A stretch of DNA of 57,500 nucleotides from Prorocentrum cordatum (GCA_963575745.1 CAUYUJ010002741.1:15001-72500); one strand, 5' to 3'; counted from the first letter of the stretch, positions 1-10,117 are shown. Made by a program: numbers and translations. The notes: generated by a model from the sequence alone, not told the origin.

Positions 1-115
1 CCATCCATCCATCCATCCATCCTCCCCTCCTCCTGCTCCTCCTCCTCCTCCTCCTCCTCCTCCTCCTCCTCCTCATCCTCCTCATCCTCCTCCTCCTCCT
101 CCTCCTGGCACCCGT
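1..115. repeat. (CCAT)n then (TCC)n microsatellite
   Basis: Five CCAT units are followed by about 90 bases of TCC triplets with scattered changes. No gene is visible from here to about 4.09 kb; open frames in this stretch are GC-rich or repeat artefacts. Confidence 0.95.
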
Positions 116-683
116 GCCACTGAGTGCAATCGTGCGCCTCGGAAAACAAAACAACAAAAACAAGCGGGTAGCAGCCCGTTCGTCACTCCTGCTTGCCCGT
201 AGCGGGCGAGGGGGGGAAACAACATATCTTCTCGTTGCCACGTTGCGTCCCTTTTTCGGTGGCCCACCTGGTGCCCCGCCAGAGCTCGTGCGGGGACGCG
301 GGTCGCCTGCGGGCGCTTCACCGGGGGATCCCCACTCGTTCTTCTCACGGCCTGGGTGCCCCGCCTGGTGCGTACGTGGGGGCGGGAGTCGGCCGGGAGA
401 GTGGGGGACTGGCGCCCCTCGGCTGGCTTGGGGCGGCGTTGGGTGTGTCGTTATCTGAGCCCTACAGGGCGGGCGCGGTTCGAACAATGGTTTGGCGCTG
501 TGCCTTGGGGTGGGCTCGCCGCTGTAAAGCCCGAGCCGAGCGAACGCTAGGCTGGCGTGCGAAAGGAGCGCGCGCACGGGCTCAGCCGCCGTGGGCGAAC
601 GCTGCCCGTTCGGCCACTTCTCTGCCCTTTCTGTGGGCGTGTGTTGTAATCGATCTTGTGATCGCGGAACACCGTGGGACCTC

Positions 684-733
684 GTCGTCCTCCTCCTCTT
701 CCTCCTCCTCCTCCTCCTCCTCCCCGCCCTCAA
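684..733. repeat. (TCC)n microsatellite
   Basis: Short TCC tract. The open frames crossing it on both strands are poly-Ser, poly-Leu or poly-Glu and are not genes. The unique sequence on either side (116-683, 734-1390) shows no recognisable coding or RNA feature. Confidence 0.9.
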
Positions 734-1392
734 TCATCCAGTGACCCCTCCTCCTCCTCACCTTCTCATGCATCCCCGCGCGCGTTCGTCTCGCTCAGTT
801 CCTGCCATGCCATGATATACCCCTTCCCCTTCGGCGGCCCCCCTTCCCGCCCGCTTCCCCTTCCTACCCCTCACGACGCGGGCGGGGGCTTCAGGGGCGC
901 GGTGCCAACGGTGGGGCGGCAGGCGGTCCAGCGGCACATGCCGCTGGGCGTGTGTCGCTCTGTCGTTGCGCGTGCGCGTTGCGCGTTGCTCGCACGGTCG
1001 TTGTGCACATGCCGTCGGGCGGTGCCCGGGCGCTGCTCGCATCGATCCCTTCTGAGGGCCGCCCTCCGCCGGCTGCCCCCGCGGTCGTGCCCGACGTCGC
1101 GGGTGCTGACGTGGAAGCCCAAGGCGTCTTCGTCAGCTTCGTCGGCGTTTGGGGCTGCGCGTTCGTCGGCGCTGCCGAGGGGTCGGCCGCGCCGATCGCG
1201 AGAGGTCCATGCTCCCCCGGTGGGCTTGCGCAGCAGTGCGTGAGTGCCGTGCACGTCCAACGACGGGGCGGAGGATCTCGAGCGGCGAGGCAGCTGCGTC
1301 GCAGTGGCAGGTGGTAGAATGACCGACGACACCATGAATGGCTGTGTGCCTCAGGTAGCAAAAGAGAGCTCCATAGCATTTTTGGATAAAAC

Positions 1393-1486
1393 AGCGACCC
1401 ACCCCGCGACCCATCCGCGACCCATCCGTGACCCACCCGCGACCCACCCCGCGACCCACCCGCGGCCCACCCCGCGATCCACCCTC
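1393..1486. repeat. Minisatellite, GCGACCCACCC units
   Basis: About eight degenerate 10-12 bp units of the form GCGACCCAYCC in tandem. A second cluster of the same unit lies 160 bp downstream. Confidence 0.9.
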
Positions 1487-1519
1487 AAGGGAGGAAAGCC
1501 ACCTGGACCCGACAATTGA

Positions 1520-1559
1520 CGTTTACTAAACGGCCCTGGGCGTTTACTAAACAGCCCTG
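1520..1559. repeat. Two copies of a 20 bp unit around GTTTACTAAAC
   Basis: Two adjacent near-identical units each contain the 11 bp palindrome GTTTACTAAAC followed by a CGGCCCTG-like tail. A third, diverged copy (GCATTTACTACAC) follows near 1587. Confidence 0.75.
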
Positions 1560-1644
1560 CCCTGTTCGAGTCATTCTTTGTGTGCATTTACTACACGGTT
1601 TCGCTTGCCAGGGTGATTGTCATGGGGTGGATCGCTTTCTACAC

Positions 1645-1699
1645 CCGTGACCCACCCGCGACCCAACCGCGACCCAACAGCGAACCACCCGCGACCTCC
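1645..1699. repeat. Minisatellite, second cluster of GCGACCCAACC units
   Basis: Five or so degenerate units of the same family as 1393-1486. Just downstream the 15-mer GGCGCCTGCGGCGGG occurs twice (about 1726 and 1769). Confidence 0.8.
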
Positions 1700-1854
1700 C
1701 CACATTGGTTTAACGAAAAAATCGGCGCCTGCGGCGGGCTCGTTGCGTAATTTGTGAAACTTTGGCGCCTGCGGCGGGTTTCTCCAGAGTCTCACAAACT
1801 GCCGACGTCCCCACCGCCCCCTCACTCTTATCCGCATCCGCGGGGTGCTACGCG

Positions 1855-1990
1855 TGTGTGTATGTATATTTATATTAATATATATATATATATATATATG
1901 TTTATGTTCACGTACACCTTGTATCAGTACACGCACACCTGTAATATATATATATAGAGGTAAACGTAGGTATACATATATATTTATAGT
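1855..1990. repeat. TA/TG-rich microsatellite
   Basis: Alternating TA and TG dinucleotides in an otherwise GC-rich region. Apparent Tyr-Ile or His-Thr peptides from it are artefacts. Confidence 0.85.
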
Positions 1991-2754
1991 CAGATGCTCA
2001 CATGTACATTTATGAAATGTTGCTTATGTCTCTTTCTCTCTCCTTCTCCCTCTCTCCTGCTCGTTTGTGTCTTTTTTCATTTCGCTCTTTCTCCCGCCCA
2101 TTAGTGATACGGATAGATGAACAACCCCTCCCTCCCCGAACACCCAGTGATCGTCTTCGCTTCTTTTGATGGTTCTCTTTTCTCCTCTTCATCGCCGTTC
2201 GTTCCCTCATTTCCTCCTCCACCTCATCCTCCTCTTCCTCCTCTGATGAGTCAGACAATCAAAGAGTCTGAGAGAGGCTCGAGGGAGTTGCGACCCCTGT
2301 GAAGTCGCATGGTTTTGCGAAGTGAGGTGGCACCAGGGACTGAGATGTCACTCGGATGTTTCTGATTTCTGGTTTGAGAATTCCAGAAACCATGGGATGC
2401 CATTTGGATTGCGAAGGTCTTGCGGCCGGTGCCGCCGACCCTAAAGGGGCGCAACGACGACAACGGCGACGTCGACGACGACGGCGGCGGCGGCGACGAC
2501 GACGCTGACATGAGTCAGAGTCCTCAGGGATGCTGTTTGGGGTCTCTTCGGAGCGCTCTCGGAGGCCTCTGGGGGGGCAGTTTTTGGGCCTCTTGGGAGC
2601 ATCTTGGTGGCCTCTCGGCTGAGAATCCCAGAGACCATGGGATGTCCTTTGGACTTGTTCGGGTGCTTGGGGGGTGCCAGGGTACAGAGTTCTGGAGGGC
2701 TGCAGCGTGGCGCTTCGTCGCAGGATGTGAAGTCACACAAACCAGATAAATTTA

Positions 2755-2930
2755 GCTCCTCCTCCTCAACCTCCTCTCTCCTCCTCCTCCTCCTCTTCCT
2801 CCTCATCCTCTCCCTTCGTCCTCTTCCTCCTCCTCCTCCGCCTTCTCCGCCTTTTCCTCTTCCTCCTCCTCCTCCTCCTCCTCCTCCTCCTCCTCTTCCT
2901 CCTCCTCCTCCTCCTCCTCTTTCTCCACTG
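2755..2930. repeat. (TCC)n microsatellite
   Basis: About 175 bases of TCC triplets with interruptions. Upstream, a 33 bp motif around ACCATGGGATG occurs twice (about 2377 and 2620), a small dispersed duplication. Confidence 0.92.
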
Positions 2931-3067
2931 GCATCACAGGGTGCCTGGGTTCGCATTCCAGAAATCCCACGCATCCCAGTGACACCACAGGGCTTGGCGC
3001 CCCCTTCCTTCGCAGAACTGCCAGTGCCCATGTGCATGCAACACATGTGCAGCATGTGTTTGTGTTG

Positions 3068-3365
3068 TGTATAAGGTGTGTGTGTGTGTGTGTGTTAGTT
3101 GTGTGGTGTGTGCGTGTGTTGTGCGTTGCGTGTGTGTTATGTGCGAGTGGTGCGCGTTATATGTGTTGGTTGTGTTGTGTGTGTGTGTTTGTACGCGTGT
3201 GTGTGTGTGCGTTGTGTGTGTGTGCGTTCGTTGTGTGTGTGTTGCTTGTGTCGGTTGTTGTGTGCGCCATGTGTGTCCGTGTATGTGTGTGTGTGTTGTC
3301 TGTGTGTGTTCTTTGTGTTTGTGTGTGTTGTAGGCGCTGTCTGTGTGTTCTGTGTGTGTGTTGTG
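3068..3365. repeat. (GT)n-rich tract
   Basis: Roughly 300 bases almost entirely of GT dinucleotides with occasional GC and GTT. Translations rich in Cys-Val or His-Thr are simple-sequence artefacts. Confidence 0.93.
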
Positions 3366-3402
3366 TGCGGCGTGTTTTCTTTGATGGGGGCGATTTAGGG
3401 AG

Positions 3403-3500
3403 GATGTCTCAGGCGGAACTGCCTGGTCTAAGAATGTTGCATAGAATACAGGTTCGGTTGTTGCAGGATGTCTCAGGCGAAATTGCATTGATCTAAGCAT
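3403..3500. repeat. Short direct repeat around AGGATGTCTCAGGCG
   Basis: AGGATGTCTCAGGCG followed by an AATTGC-like stretch and TCTAAG occurs at about 3411 and 3466. The family is short and otherwise unrecognised. Confidence 0.6.
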
Positions 3501-3727
3501 CCGGTGCGCAATCCTTGAATTCACATGGTGATTTGAACTTTGTCTGTTAACATGTTGAACACCCTATGTTTACGTTGACGTCGCGATCTGCGTGAAGGGT
3601 GCCACCGATGTTCAGATGTTTGAGGATGTCCCAATCGAAACGGCCAGAACAATCTCGAACTTGTCGGGAATGAATCGCCTCTGAGCTCCGCTTCCTCGGA
3701 GAGGTGCGCATGCTAATATCTGTATAG

Positions 3728-3785
3728 ACATATATATATATATGTGTATATATGTATGTGTATATATTTTTATATGTGTGTGCAC
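3728..3785. repeat. TA/TG microsatellite
   Basis: Alternating TA/TG dinucleotides. The flanks from 3786 to 4092 show no gene apart from the 3' splice site described next. Confidence 0.85.
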
Positions 3786-4092
3786 GTATGAACACAATAT
3801 ACATGCTCGTATACATACACATGGTTACACCGTGTGCATGCTTCACCCATGTTCTTCCTCCCCTCCACTCCCTCCTTTCTTCCTTTTCCTCCCCCTGCTG
3901 CTGGCCCTCCATCTTCCAAGGTCATCTGCCCCCTCAGAGATAGTTCCAAACCCTCATGGACACATCAACACAACTTTAAAAGCTTAGGGTAGTCACGGAC
4001 GTCTTCGAACTCCGTCGTTGGGCGTGGTCGTCGTCGTCGTCGTCGCCCCGTCGGCCGTTGCTGACGAGCCCGTGCCTAATTTCCCTGTGCAG

Positions 4093-4209
4093 CGCCGGAT
4101 GGTCAAGTTCGTGGAGCTGCGCGACCTGAGCCAGACGTCTCCTGCGCTGCTGCTCAGAAGCGGGCGCCCGGTTTTCAAGAGGCTCAAGACCTTCTTCTCG
4201 ATCCTGCAG
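4093..4209 (+). CDS. Exon of a CRAL-TRIO (Sec14-like) domain protein, first visible part
   Basis: This is a 39-codon exon that I read as the middle of a CRAL-TRIO lipid-binding domain. It opens after a clear acceptor (TTCCCTGTGCAG). Its peptide runs from RRMVKFVELRDLSQ to FKRLKTFFSILQ, matching the strand 'vvvDl.gls' followed by the helix that precedes the YPE motif in Sec14-like proteins, which bind and exchange lipids at membranes. It is in phase 0, so the following exon joins without a frame change. Upstream exons carrying the CRAL-TRIO N-terminal helices were not found. The gene may be split by very long repeat-filled introns or may be a relic. The assignment rests on motif reading only. 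Confidence 0.62.
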
Positions 4210-4860
4210 GAGGGAGGGGAGGGGAGGGGGAGGAGGGCAGATGGAGAATATTATCTTGGTCTCTAGGCTCCAGATGGTTCTAGAAGATAGGGGGGTTACG
4301 ATGAGGGCGTCGGAGGAGGGAGAGGAAGAGTCAGGAGGGATGAGGCAACGATTTTCTTTTGGCACGGATCGCTGCAGCAACGCCAAGCCAGCCAGGATCG
4401 AAATGTATTGATCCAGGCCTCTTTACATCGGCGATGCGGCGCGATCTTCCGACCCCATCTACTCGGACCCCACCTAGGAGGGCTCTAATTGATGCACTCG
4501 CACCGCCGAGGGCTGGCCGCGGGCGACGCTGTGTGCGAGTGGTGATCCCAGGGACTCACGCCCTCCAGAGGGGAGCCAAAAGCGCACGCGCTCGGCCGGC
4601 CCTCCAGAGCCAGCGAGGCGCAGCTCCCGAGGCACTTTCGGGCGAAGGCCTCTGCTCACACGAGCCCACGAATCGGGTGTGCGTGGGGATCGACATGTGA
4701 TGAGCCTGGAGGAGGAGCAGGAGGAGTAGGAGGGAGGGAGGGAGGGAGGGCGGAGGGAGGGAGGGAGGGAGGGGGGAGGAGGGAGTGGAGAGAGGAGGGG
4801 GGGAGGAGGGAGGAGGGGGAGAGAGGAGCCCGATGAGGAGGAGGGAAGACGGAGTGGGAG
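4210..4860 (+). other. Inferred intron (GA...AG) between the two CRAL-TRIO exons
   Basis: The stretch begins GAGGGAGGGG right after CTGCAG and ends GGAGTGGGAG right before GACTGC. Removing it joins ILQ to DCYPE, as expected for the domain. A GA donor is non-canonical in most eukaryotes but GA and GC donors are known in dinoflagellates. The last 150 bases are a GGGAGG purine tract. It contains no gene of its own. Confidence 0.6.
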
Positions 4861-4920
4861 GACTGCTACCCCGAGCTCGTGCACCAGGTGCTCTTCTTCA
4901 ACGCCCCGGCGGGCGCCGCC
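4861..4920 (+). CDS. Exon of the CRAL-TRIO domain protein, second visible part
   Basis: The peptide DCYPELVHQVLFFNAPAGAA carries the most diagnostic part of a CRAL-TRIO domain: YPE, then a hydrophobic strand, then NAP. It follows the first exon in phase 0. The 3' limit is uncertain. After GAA the frame stays open but no longer resembles the family, so a donor within or just after GCCGCC is likely. No later exon (the Pro-Leu helix or the EYGG end of the domain) was found in the window, so the gene is either split by long introns or truncated. Confidence 0.62.
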
Positions 4921-5017
4921 AGGCTTACCGCCCGACGCTGGCGTAGCTCACATGCAGGGCGAGGATGGGGGGGGAGAAGAGGGGGCAGTGAGGGGGGGCG
5001 GGCGGGGGGAACCGGAC

Positions 5018-5180
5018 GTGTGGGGGATGAGGGGAGGGGTGGGGGAGGGGAGGGGTGGGGGTAATGAGGGATCATGAGGGACGAGGGAGGGAAGAGAGGG
5101 TGGTGGGCCGGTGGCATGAGCGCGGACGCTGTGCTCTGACGGAGGAAGAAGGGAGAGGTGTGGAATGAGGAAGGGGAAGG
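5018..5180. repeat. Purine-rich repeat, copy 1 of 2
   Basis: A stretch around GTGTGGGGGATGAGGGGAGG and ATGAGCGCGGACGCTGTG recurs at 7238-7395 with the same order of blocks. Copy 1 lies just downstream of the CRAL-TRIO exon. It could be intronic. The region 5181-6000 beyond it has no recognisable gene. Confidence 0.75.
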
Positions 5181-6009
5181 GAATATGGGAGAAGAGCCAG
5201 GGGGAGACGAGGTATGGGAAGGGGGAGGGGAAGGGAATAGGACGGAGGAGGAGGAGGAGGCGGGGCGGGGGGAGGGAGGTGGGAGGATTGAGGCTTTCGT
5301 GGTGGCCGACGTTTTAGAGGAGACGGGAGGGTCGAGGAGGAAGAGGACAAGGGGGACGAGGAATGGCTCAAGAGGGACCCTGGTAGGGGCGCAGGAGGTG
5401 GTGAGGGTAAGGCAGTGGACGGATGAGCAGAGGCCGACTATCGAGGTTCCATGGCCAGGGCCTTGGGCGTGCTTGGCCTGTCTCGGGCATCCCAAGGCCT
5501 CCGCGGACCGTCAAAGGTTTCTGTTTATGTTTTTTTTTGCTCGTCTATCTCGGGCATCGGGAGGCCTCCAAGGACCTGGGGACTTCGGAGACCCCCTCCC
5601 CCCACCCTGAAAGCCACCTGTGGTTCTCCTGGCCCCCCCCCTGAAGGCCAGAGCTCTGGGGCCATGTTGGAGGCCAGCGATTACGAGAGGCCTCCCTCCG
5701 GTTTTGGGGGCCCGAAGCGTTGCTTCTTATGGTCCTCTTCTGGGCTGTTTGAGTTTTTTCAGGCCCTCTTGGGCCTTCTGGCCCCCTGTGACAGCCCTCT
5801 TCGACAAGGTGGGGGCAATTGGACGGCCAATATCGCTGAAACACGTAGTCGGATCGTCATCGTGAAGCATGGGGGCCATGTCGGAGCAATCTTGGCACAG
5901 TGTCCGGTGAATGTACAGATGGGAATGCGAAATGATTCTTAGGCTTACGCCACACCGCCGACCCCTTGTTTATGCCAATCTGGGGGTAGTAGAAGCCGCG
6001 AAGGGGTGA

Positions 6010-6600
6010 AAAGCGAGTTTTGGAGCCACTTGGGGGCCGTTTCGGAGCCTCTGGGGTGCTTCTTGGGGGTTCCTTTTGGCGTCTGGGCGGCCTCGTGAGG
6101 GCCTCTGGGGGCCTCTTGGGGCACTCTTGGGGCCCCCTGGGGCTCCTGGGGGCAGAAAGCTAGAGTTTCAACATGTTTGGTCGCCCTCTTGGGCCCCTCT
6201 TGGTGCCGTCTTGGAGCCCTCTTGGGCCGTCTTGGGGACCTCTTGGGCCGTGTTGGGGCCGTCTTGGGCCGTCTGGAGGCCGTCTTGGGGGCCTCTTGGG
6301 CCATCTTGGGGCTTTCTTGGGGGCCTCTTTGGCCGTCTTGGAGCGTCGGGAAGCCGAAAAGGCGGAAAAGCAAAAAACATCGAAAAACACTATGGAAAAT
6401 CAACAATTTTAGACTCTTGGGGCCCTCTTGGGAGGCTTGTTTGGGACCTCGGGGGCCGTCTTGGAGACCTCTTGGCCCGTCTTGGGGCCATCTTGGGCGT
6501 CTTGGAGCGGTCGTTTGGCGTCTCGGGGCCTTCGTGGGCCGTCTTGGAGGCCTCTTGGGGGCTTCTTGGCCCGTCTTGAGGCCCTCTTGGGCCCGGAAAA
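6010..6600. repeat. Minisatellite of about 10-12 bp units (GGCCGTCTTGG-like)
   Basis: Some 50 degenerate units such as GGCCTCTTGG and GGCCGTCTTGG run in tandem, with a short AT-rich interruption near 6350-6415. All frames are open in parts, giving Gly-Pro-Ser-Trp on one strand and Arg-Pro-Pro on the other, which is why many overlapping open frames appear. Weaker patches of the same unit lie at about 2520-2620, 5440-5830 and 13030-13190. Confidence 0.85.
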
Positions 6601-6612
6601 GCCCCGTGAACC

Positions 6613-6660
6613 GCTCGTCCCGGCCGTGCTGCGCTCGTCCCGGCCGTGCTGCGCTCGTCC
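6613..6660. repeat. 20 bp tandem repeat, about 2.5 copies
   Basis: The unit GCTCGTCCCGGCCGTGCTGC is repeated exactly and then again in part, followed by a C-run. The remainder, 6661-7237, has pyrimidine-rich sequence and no recognised gene. Confidence 0.85.
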
Positions 6661-7237
6661 CGGACCCCCCCCCCCCTCCAAATCGACCTGACCGGGCTCC
6701 CGGGGGAGGGGTTTGGGGAGGGGGAAGCATCTCACACGCCGATGATCCCCAAGGGGTCGGCGGATTGGGCTCAACGCAAGGCTCAAACTTACAGAGCGCG
6801 ATGGTTTGGGTCTGTGCGAAGTACAACGGAGCATAGGAAGTAGCGACGTCTTGGGACAGCGGGCGCTTACGTTCCATTCACCCCCCTCCCCATCACTTCT
6901 CCCATTCCTCCCCGTGATTCTTTCCTCCCTGTCTTCCTCTCTCCATCCCTCCCTGCTTCTAACGCTTCCCCCTTCTCATTCCTCTCTCCCCTTCTCCCCC
7001 CCTTCTCCTGCATCCTCGGCAGCTGGACGTGCTGCTTGTTGTGCTCCGGTCTCGGAGACCCCCGAGGAATCTGCGCCGTAGCAGCATGTGCCGAATGATG
7101 TCGGCCACGCGCAGGGGTAGGGCGAGGGGGGAAGGCTTCTTTGAAGCACCCCCTGCTTCTTGGACGGCGCGGGCCTTCTCTGCAGACGGAAGGCCGGCGG
7201 CTTCTAAGACCCTCCCTAATTACCCCCTCTGCTCGCC

Positions 7238-7395
7238 TCCAAGTGTGGGGGATGAGGGGAGGGGAGGGGTGGAGGAGGGGTCGGGTGGGGTAGTGAGGAA
7301 TGAGGAAAGAGGGCGTGGTGGGACGGTGGTATGAGCGCGGACGCTGTGCCCTGATGGAGGAAGAAGGGAGAGGTGTGGGAAGGGGAAGGGGGAAT
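7238..7395. repeat. Purine-rich repeat, copy 2 of 2
   Basis: Second copy of the 5018-5180 repeat in the same orientation, sharing the blocks GTGTGGGGGATGAGGGG, ATGAGCGCGGACGCTGTG and GGAGGAAGAAGGGAGAGGTG. Between the two copies there is no visible gene. Confidence 0.75.
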
Positions 7396-7740
7396 TGGAA
7401 CAGTGGAGATCCGCTCCCCCCTCCCCCTTGCCCCTTTTGTGCGCGCCGCCGATGATGGTGTCAGAGCAGCTCCGCCCCGAGACGGGCTTCTCGGCGCTGC
7501 CCGTGCCTCTCCTCCGTCTCCGCGCCGTGAAGCAACCGGGTGTCCCGAGGGGTGTGTTTCGGGCTCATGCGGGGGCCCTCTTTGGCGGCCATGGGGGCCG
7601 TGATAAAACAAAGGTCAGGATGGCGAGCTGGCCTGAGAGAGTTCTGCAGCTCCTGTTTCGAAACGGTCACGACGATTCCGATTTTCGTGAAAAGCGGGTC
7701 CCCCTTGTCGAAGAAGAGAGAACGCCATGAGCATTTTTTG

Positions 7741-7800
7741 GGCGCTCCGCGCGGATTTCTTCGATCCGCGTTGGCCCCCCCCCCGGCGGCGCCTCCGGCG
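7741..7800 (+). repeat. Dispersed GCGCTCCGCGCGG element, copy a
   Basis: It starts GGCGCTCCGCGCGGATTTCT, continues through TCGATCCGCG and a C-run, and ends GGCGCCTCCGGCG. Four more copies lie at 9748-9803, 9863-9925, 9956-10005 (inverted) and 50915-50985 (inverted). It has no coding potential of its own. Confidence 0.8.
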
Positions 7801-7987
7801 AACTGGTCGTGGCCCGCGGTCTCCGGTCGCGGCCCGTGGTCTCGGGCCGTGCGGTCTTTGGTCGTGGTCTGTGGCATCTCTCCCTCTCTCTCTCTGCACA
7901 CTGGAGGCCCATGCCACGAAGCACCCTGCTCGCCTCCAGGGTGCCCCGGGAACTGACTCGGGGACCAGGCCCAGAACTCGTTTGCTT

Positions 7988-8150
7988 CATGCCTCCTCCT
8001 CCTCCTCCTCCCCCTCCTCCCCCTCCTCCTCCTCCTCCTCCTCCTCCTCCTCCTCCTCCTCCTTCCCCTCCCCCTCCCCTTCTCCTCCCCTTCTTCCTCC
8101 TCCTCCTCCTCCTCCTCCTCCTCCTCCTCCTCCTCCTCCTCCTCTTCGTC
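7988..8150. repeat. (TCC)n tract, left arm of a facing pair
   Basis: About 160 bases of TCC with CCCCTCC interruptions. It faces a GGA tract of similar length 110 bases downstream, so the two arms are mutually complementary. Confidence 0.93.
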
Positions 8151-8257
8151 CGCAACCTGGCCTTCCCGCTCACTTTCCATGTCTCCCAACCTGTCTAGGG
8201 GCGAGCCACAACACGCCTTGGAGCGGTCTCCCAGGCTCGTCCCGGCGGCCGCGTGTC

Positions 8258-8400
8258 AGGAGGAGGAGGAGGAGGAGGAGGAGGAGGAGGAGGAGGAAGA
8301 AGGGGAGGGGAGGAGGAGGAGGAGGAGGAGGAGGAGGAGGAGGAGGAGGAGGAGGAGGAGGAGGAGGGGGAGGGGAAGGAGGAGAAGAGGAGGAGGAGGG
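8258..8400. repeat. (GGA)n tract, right arm of a facing pair
   Basis: About 140 bases of GGA, complementary to 7988-8150. The 107 bp between the arms and the 300 bp after are unique sequence without a recognised gene. Confidence 0.93.
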
Positions 8401-8696
8401 CGGCGTCACCAACGATGCTGGAGTAAACCCTCCCTCCAAGCTCTCTCTTCAGAGGCTCCTGCAACGGTTCATTTCCATTGAGGCATTTGCCTCGTTGGAA
8501 GACAACCGTTTGAAGATCCTGAATCATCCAATGGCATTGTTCTCGGGATTTCAACACCACGGATCAACCTGCATGCTGCGTCTTTAAGATCTGGAATCGT
8601 GCCAGAACGCCATTTTGGGACTTCAACACCGCGAATCAACATAATCGTTGCACCCGCATAATCCGGAATCAGTTATGTTATGTTGATCATGGGAAT

Positions 8697-9130
8697 TCGT
8701 GAAACTATTGCAGCTTTTTAAAACGAATGTGCGCGGTGCTAAGGCGAGAGCCACATGTTGAAAAGGAACCGCCCTCAATCCGCGAAGCTCTTGCAGATGT
8801 TTCAAAAGAATGTGCGCGTCGCTACGGCGAGAGCCACATATTGAAAACCACCCGCTCTCAAGCCGTGAAGCTCTTGCAAATGTTTAAAACGAATGTGCGC
8901 GGCGCTAATGCGAGAGCCACATTTTGAAAACCACCCGCACCCAATCCGTGAAACTCTTTCAAATGTTTAAAACGAATGTGCGCGGCGCTAAGGTGAGAGC
9001 CACATTCAAAGAACGACCCGCTCTCAATACGTGAAACTCTTGCACATGTTTAAAAGGAATGCGCGCGACGAGGCGAGAGTCACATTTTGAAAACGACCCG
9101 TTCGCAATACGTGAAGCTGTTGTTATTTTT
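8697..9130. repeat. 83 bp satellite, about five tandem units
   Basis: The core AAAACGAATGTGCGCGG recurs at about 8722, 8805, 8888, 8971 and 9054, a spacing of 83 bases each time. Every unit also carries GCGAGAGCCACAT and then a CCGTGAAGCTCTTGCA-like stretch. It is less GC-rich than its surroundings. No protein frame persists across units. Confidence 0.93.
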
Positions 9131-9237
9131 AAGCTTCAGAGCAACAAGTGAAGAGGAAGTCTCAGGCGAAACGCTTGGCCCGCCCTAAAAACTGGCCTCG
9201 GGGTGCGACAGGGAGAAGTTGTTTATAAGGAAAAGGA

Positions 9238-9312
9238 ATGGAGGAGGAGGAGGAGGAGGAGAGGAGGAGGAGGAGGAGGAGGTGGAGGAGGAGGAGGAGG
9301 AGGAGGAGGTCC
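9238..9312. repeat. (GGA)n microsatellite
   Basis: Seventy-odd bases of GGA. The GC-rich stretch after it (9313-9740) shows no recognised gene. Confidence 0.92.
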
Positions 9313-9747
9313 ACAGCAGCGGGGCGCACGTGGAGCTATGCGATGCCTCCCTGGTGCGGCGAGCCCCTCCTCCACCCGAGGCGGCCGCGCGGAGGCGCGG
9401 CAGACCTCCCGCGGCGCGCCCGCCCGCGGGGAGCGACGGGCAGTGCGCGCGCGGCGAAGCGCGGCGAAGCGCCTGATGCGGGGGGGCTCCGCCGGCAGGA
9501 CCGCCCACGGCGGGCTGGCGGCGGAAGGCTTCGTCGGTTCGCCGAGCGCTCGCACGGCTTCGAAGAAGTCGGAGATTGATAGACCTCCTACCCTGACACG
9601 TCGATTAGTGAATTGGCCGTGTTTGGTTCGCGAGAGGGCGTCGCGGCCGTCATTTTTGCGGGTCCAGGCCCGTCGATTTTGGTCCCAGGCCGATTTCGCT
9701 AAAGGATGGTTTACTACAGGGAGGTTTGTCCACCGCCGAAGAAGGGA

Positions 9748-9803
9748 CAAAACCACAAACATAAATTTGTAGCGCTCCGCGCGGTTTTCTTGGATCCGCG
9801 CGG
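9748..9803 (+). repeat. Dispersed GCGCTCCGCGCGG element, copy b
   Basis: It shares GGGACAAAACCACAAACATA, AGCGCTCCGCGCGG and TTCTTGGATCCGCGCGG with the other copies, but lacks the C-run tail. Confidence 0.75.
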
Positions 9804-9862
9804 ACATGATGACCTGGGGTGCGGGCGATCGAAGGAGAGACAAACGGCACAAACAAACTTGT

Positions 9863-9998
9863 GGCGCTCCGACCGGGTTTCTTGGATCCGCGCTGGCCCC
9901 CCCCCCAGGTGGCGCCTCCGGCGCAGCCCGTAGCGCGCTCAGCGTGCTCCGGGGGAGGGGGCCCCCAGCGCGGATCCAAGAAATCCGCGCGGAGCGCC
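9863..9998. repeat. Inverted repeat made of two facing copies (c and d) of the dispersed element
   Basis: The left arm (9863-9905) begins GGCGCTCCGACCGGGTTTCT. The right arm (9956-9998) ends CCGCGCGGAGCGCC. The arms are about 43 bases and pair with only a few mismatches. The 50 bp spacer contains GGCGCCTCCGGCG. This looks like a foldback or MITE-like unit. Confidence 0.8.
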
Positions 9999-10117
9999 CA
10001 GACTTAACATTTATGCAGCTTTTTCTTTTTCTAGGTTCGCCGAGCGTGCGCACGCATGGTTGCCAGATCAGCCCGCCGCCTCGGACCCGCCGCGTCTACT
10101 GCGCCCCCCCTATCATC

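Noticed and set aside
3032-3524. Cys-Val-rich and His-Thr-rich open frames
   Set aside because: Translations of a GT dinucleotide tract.
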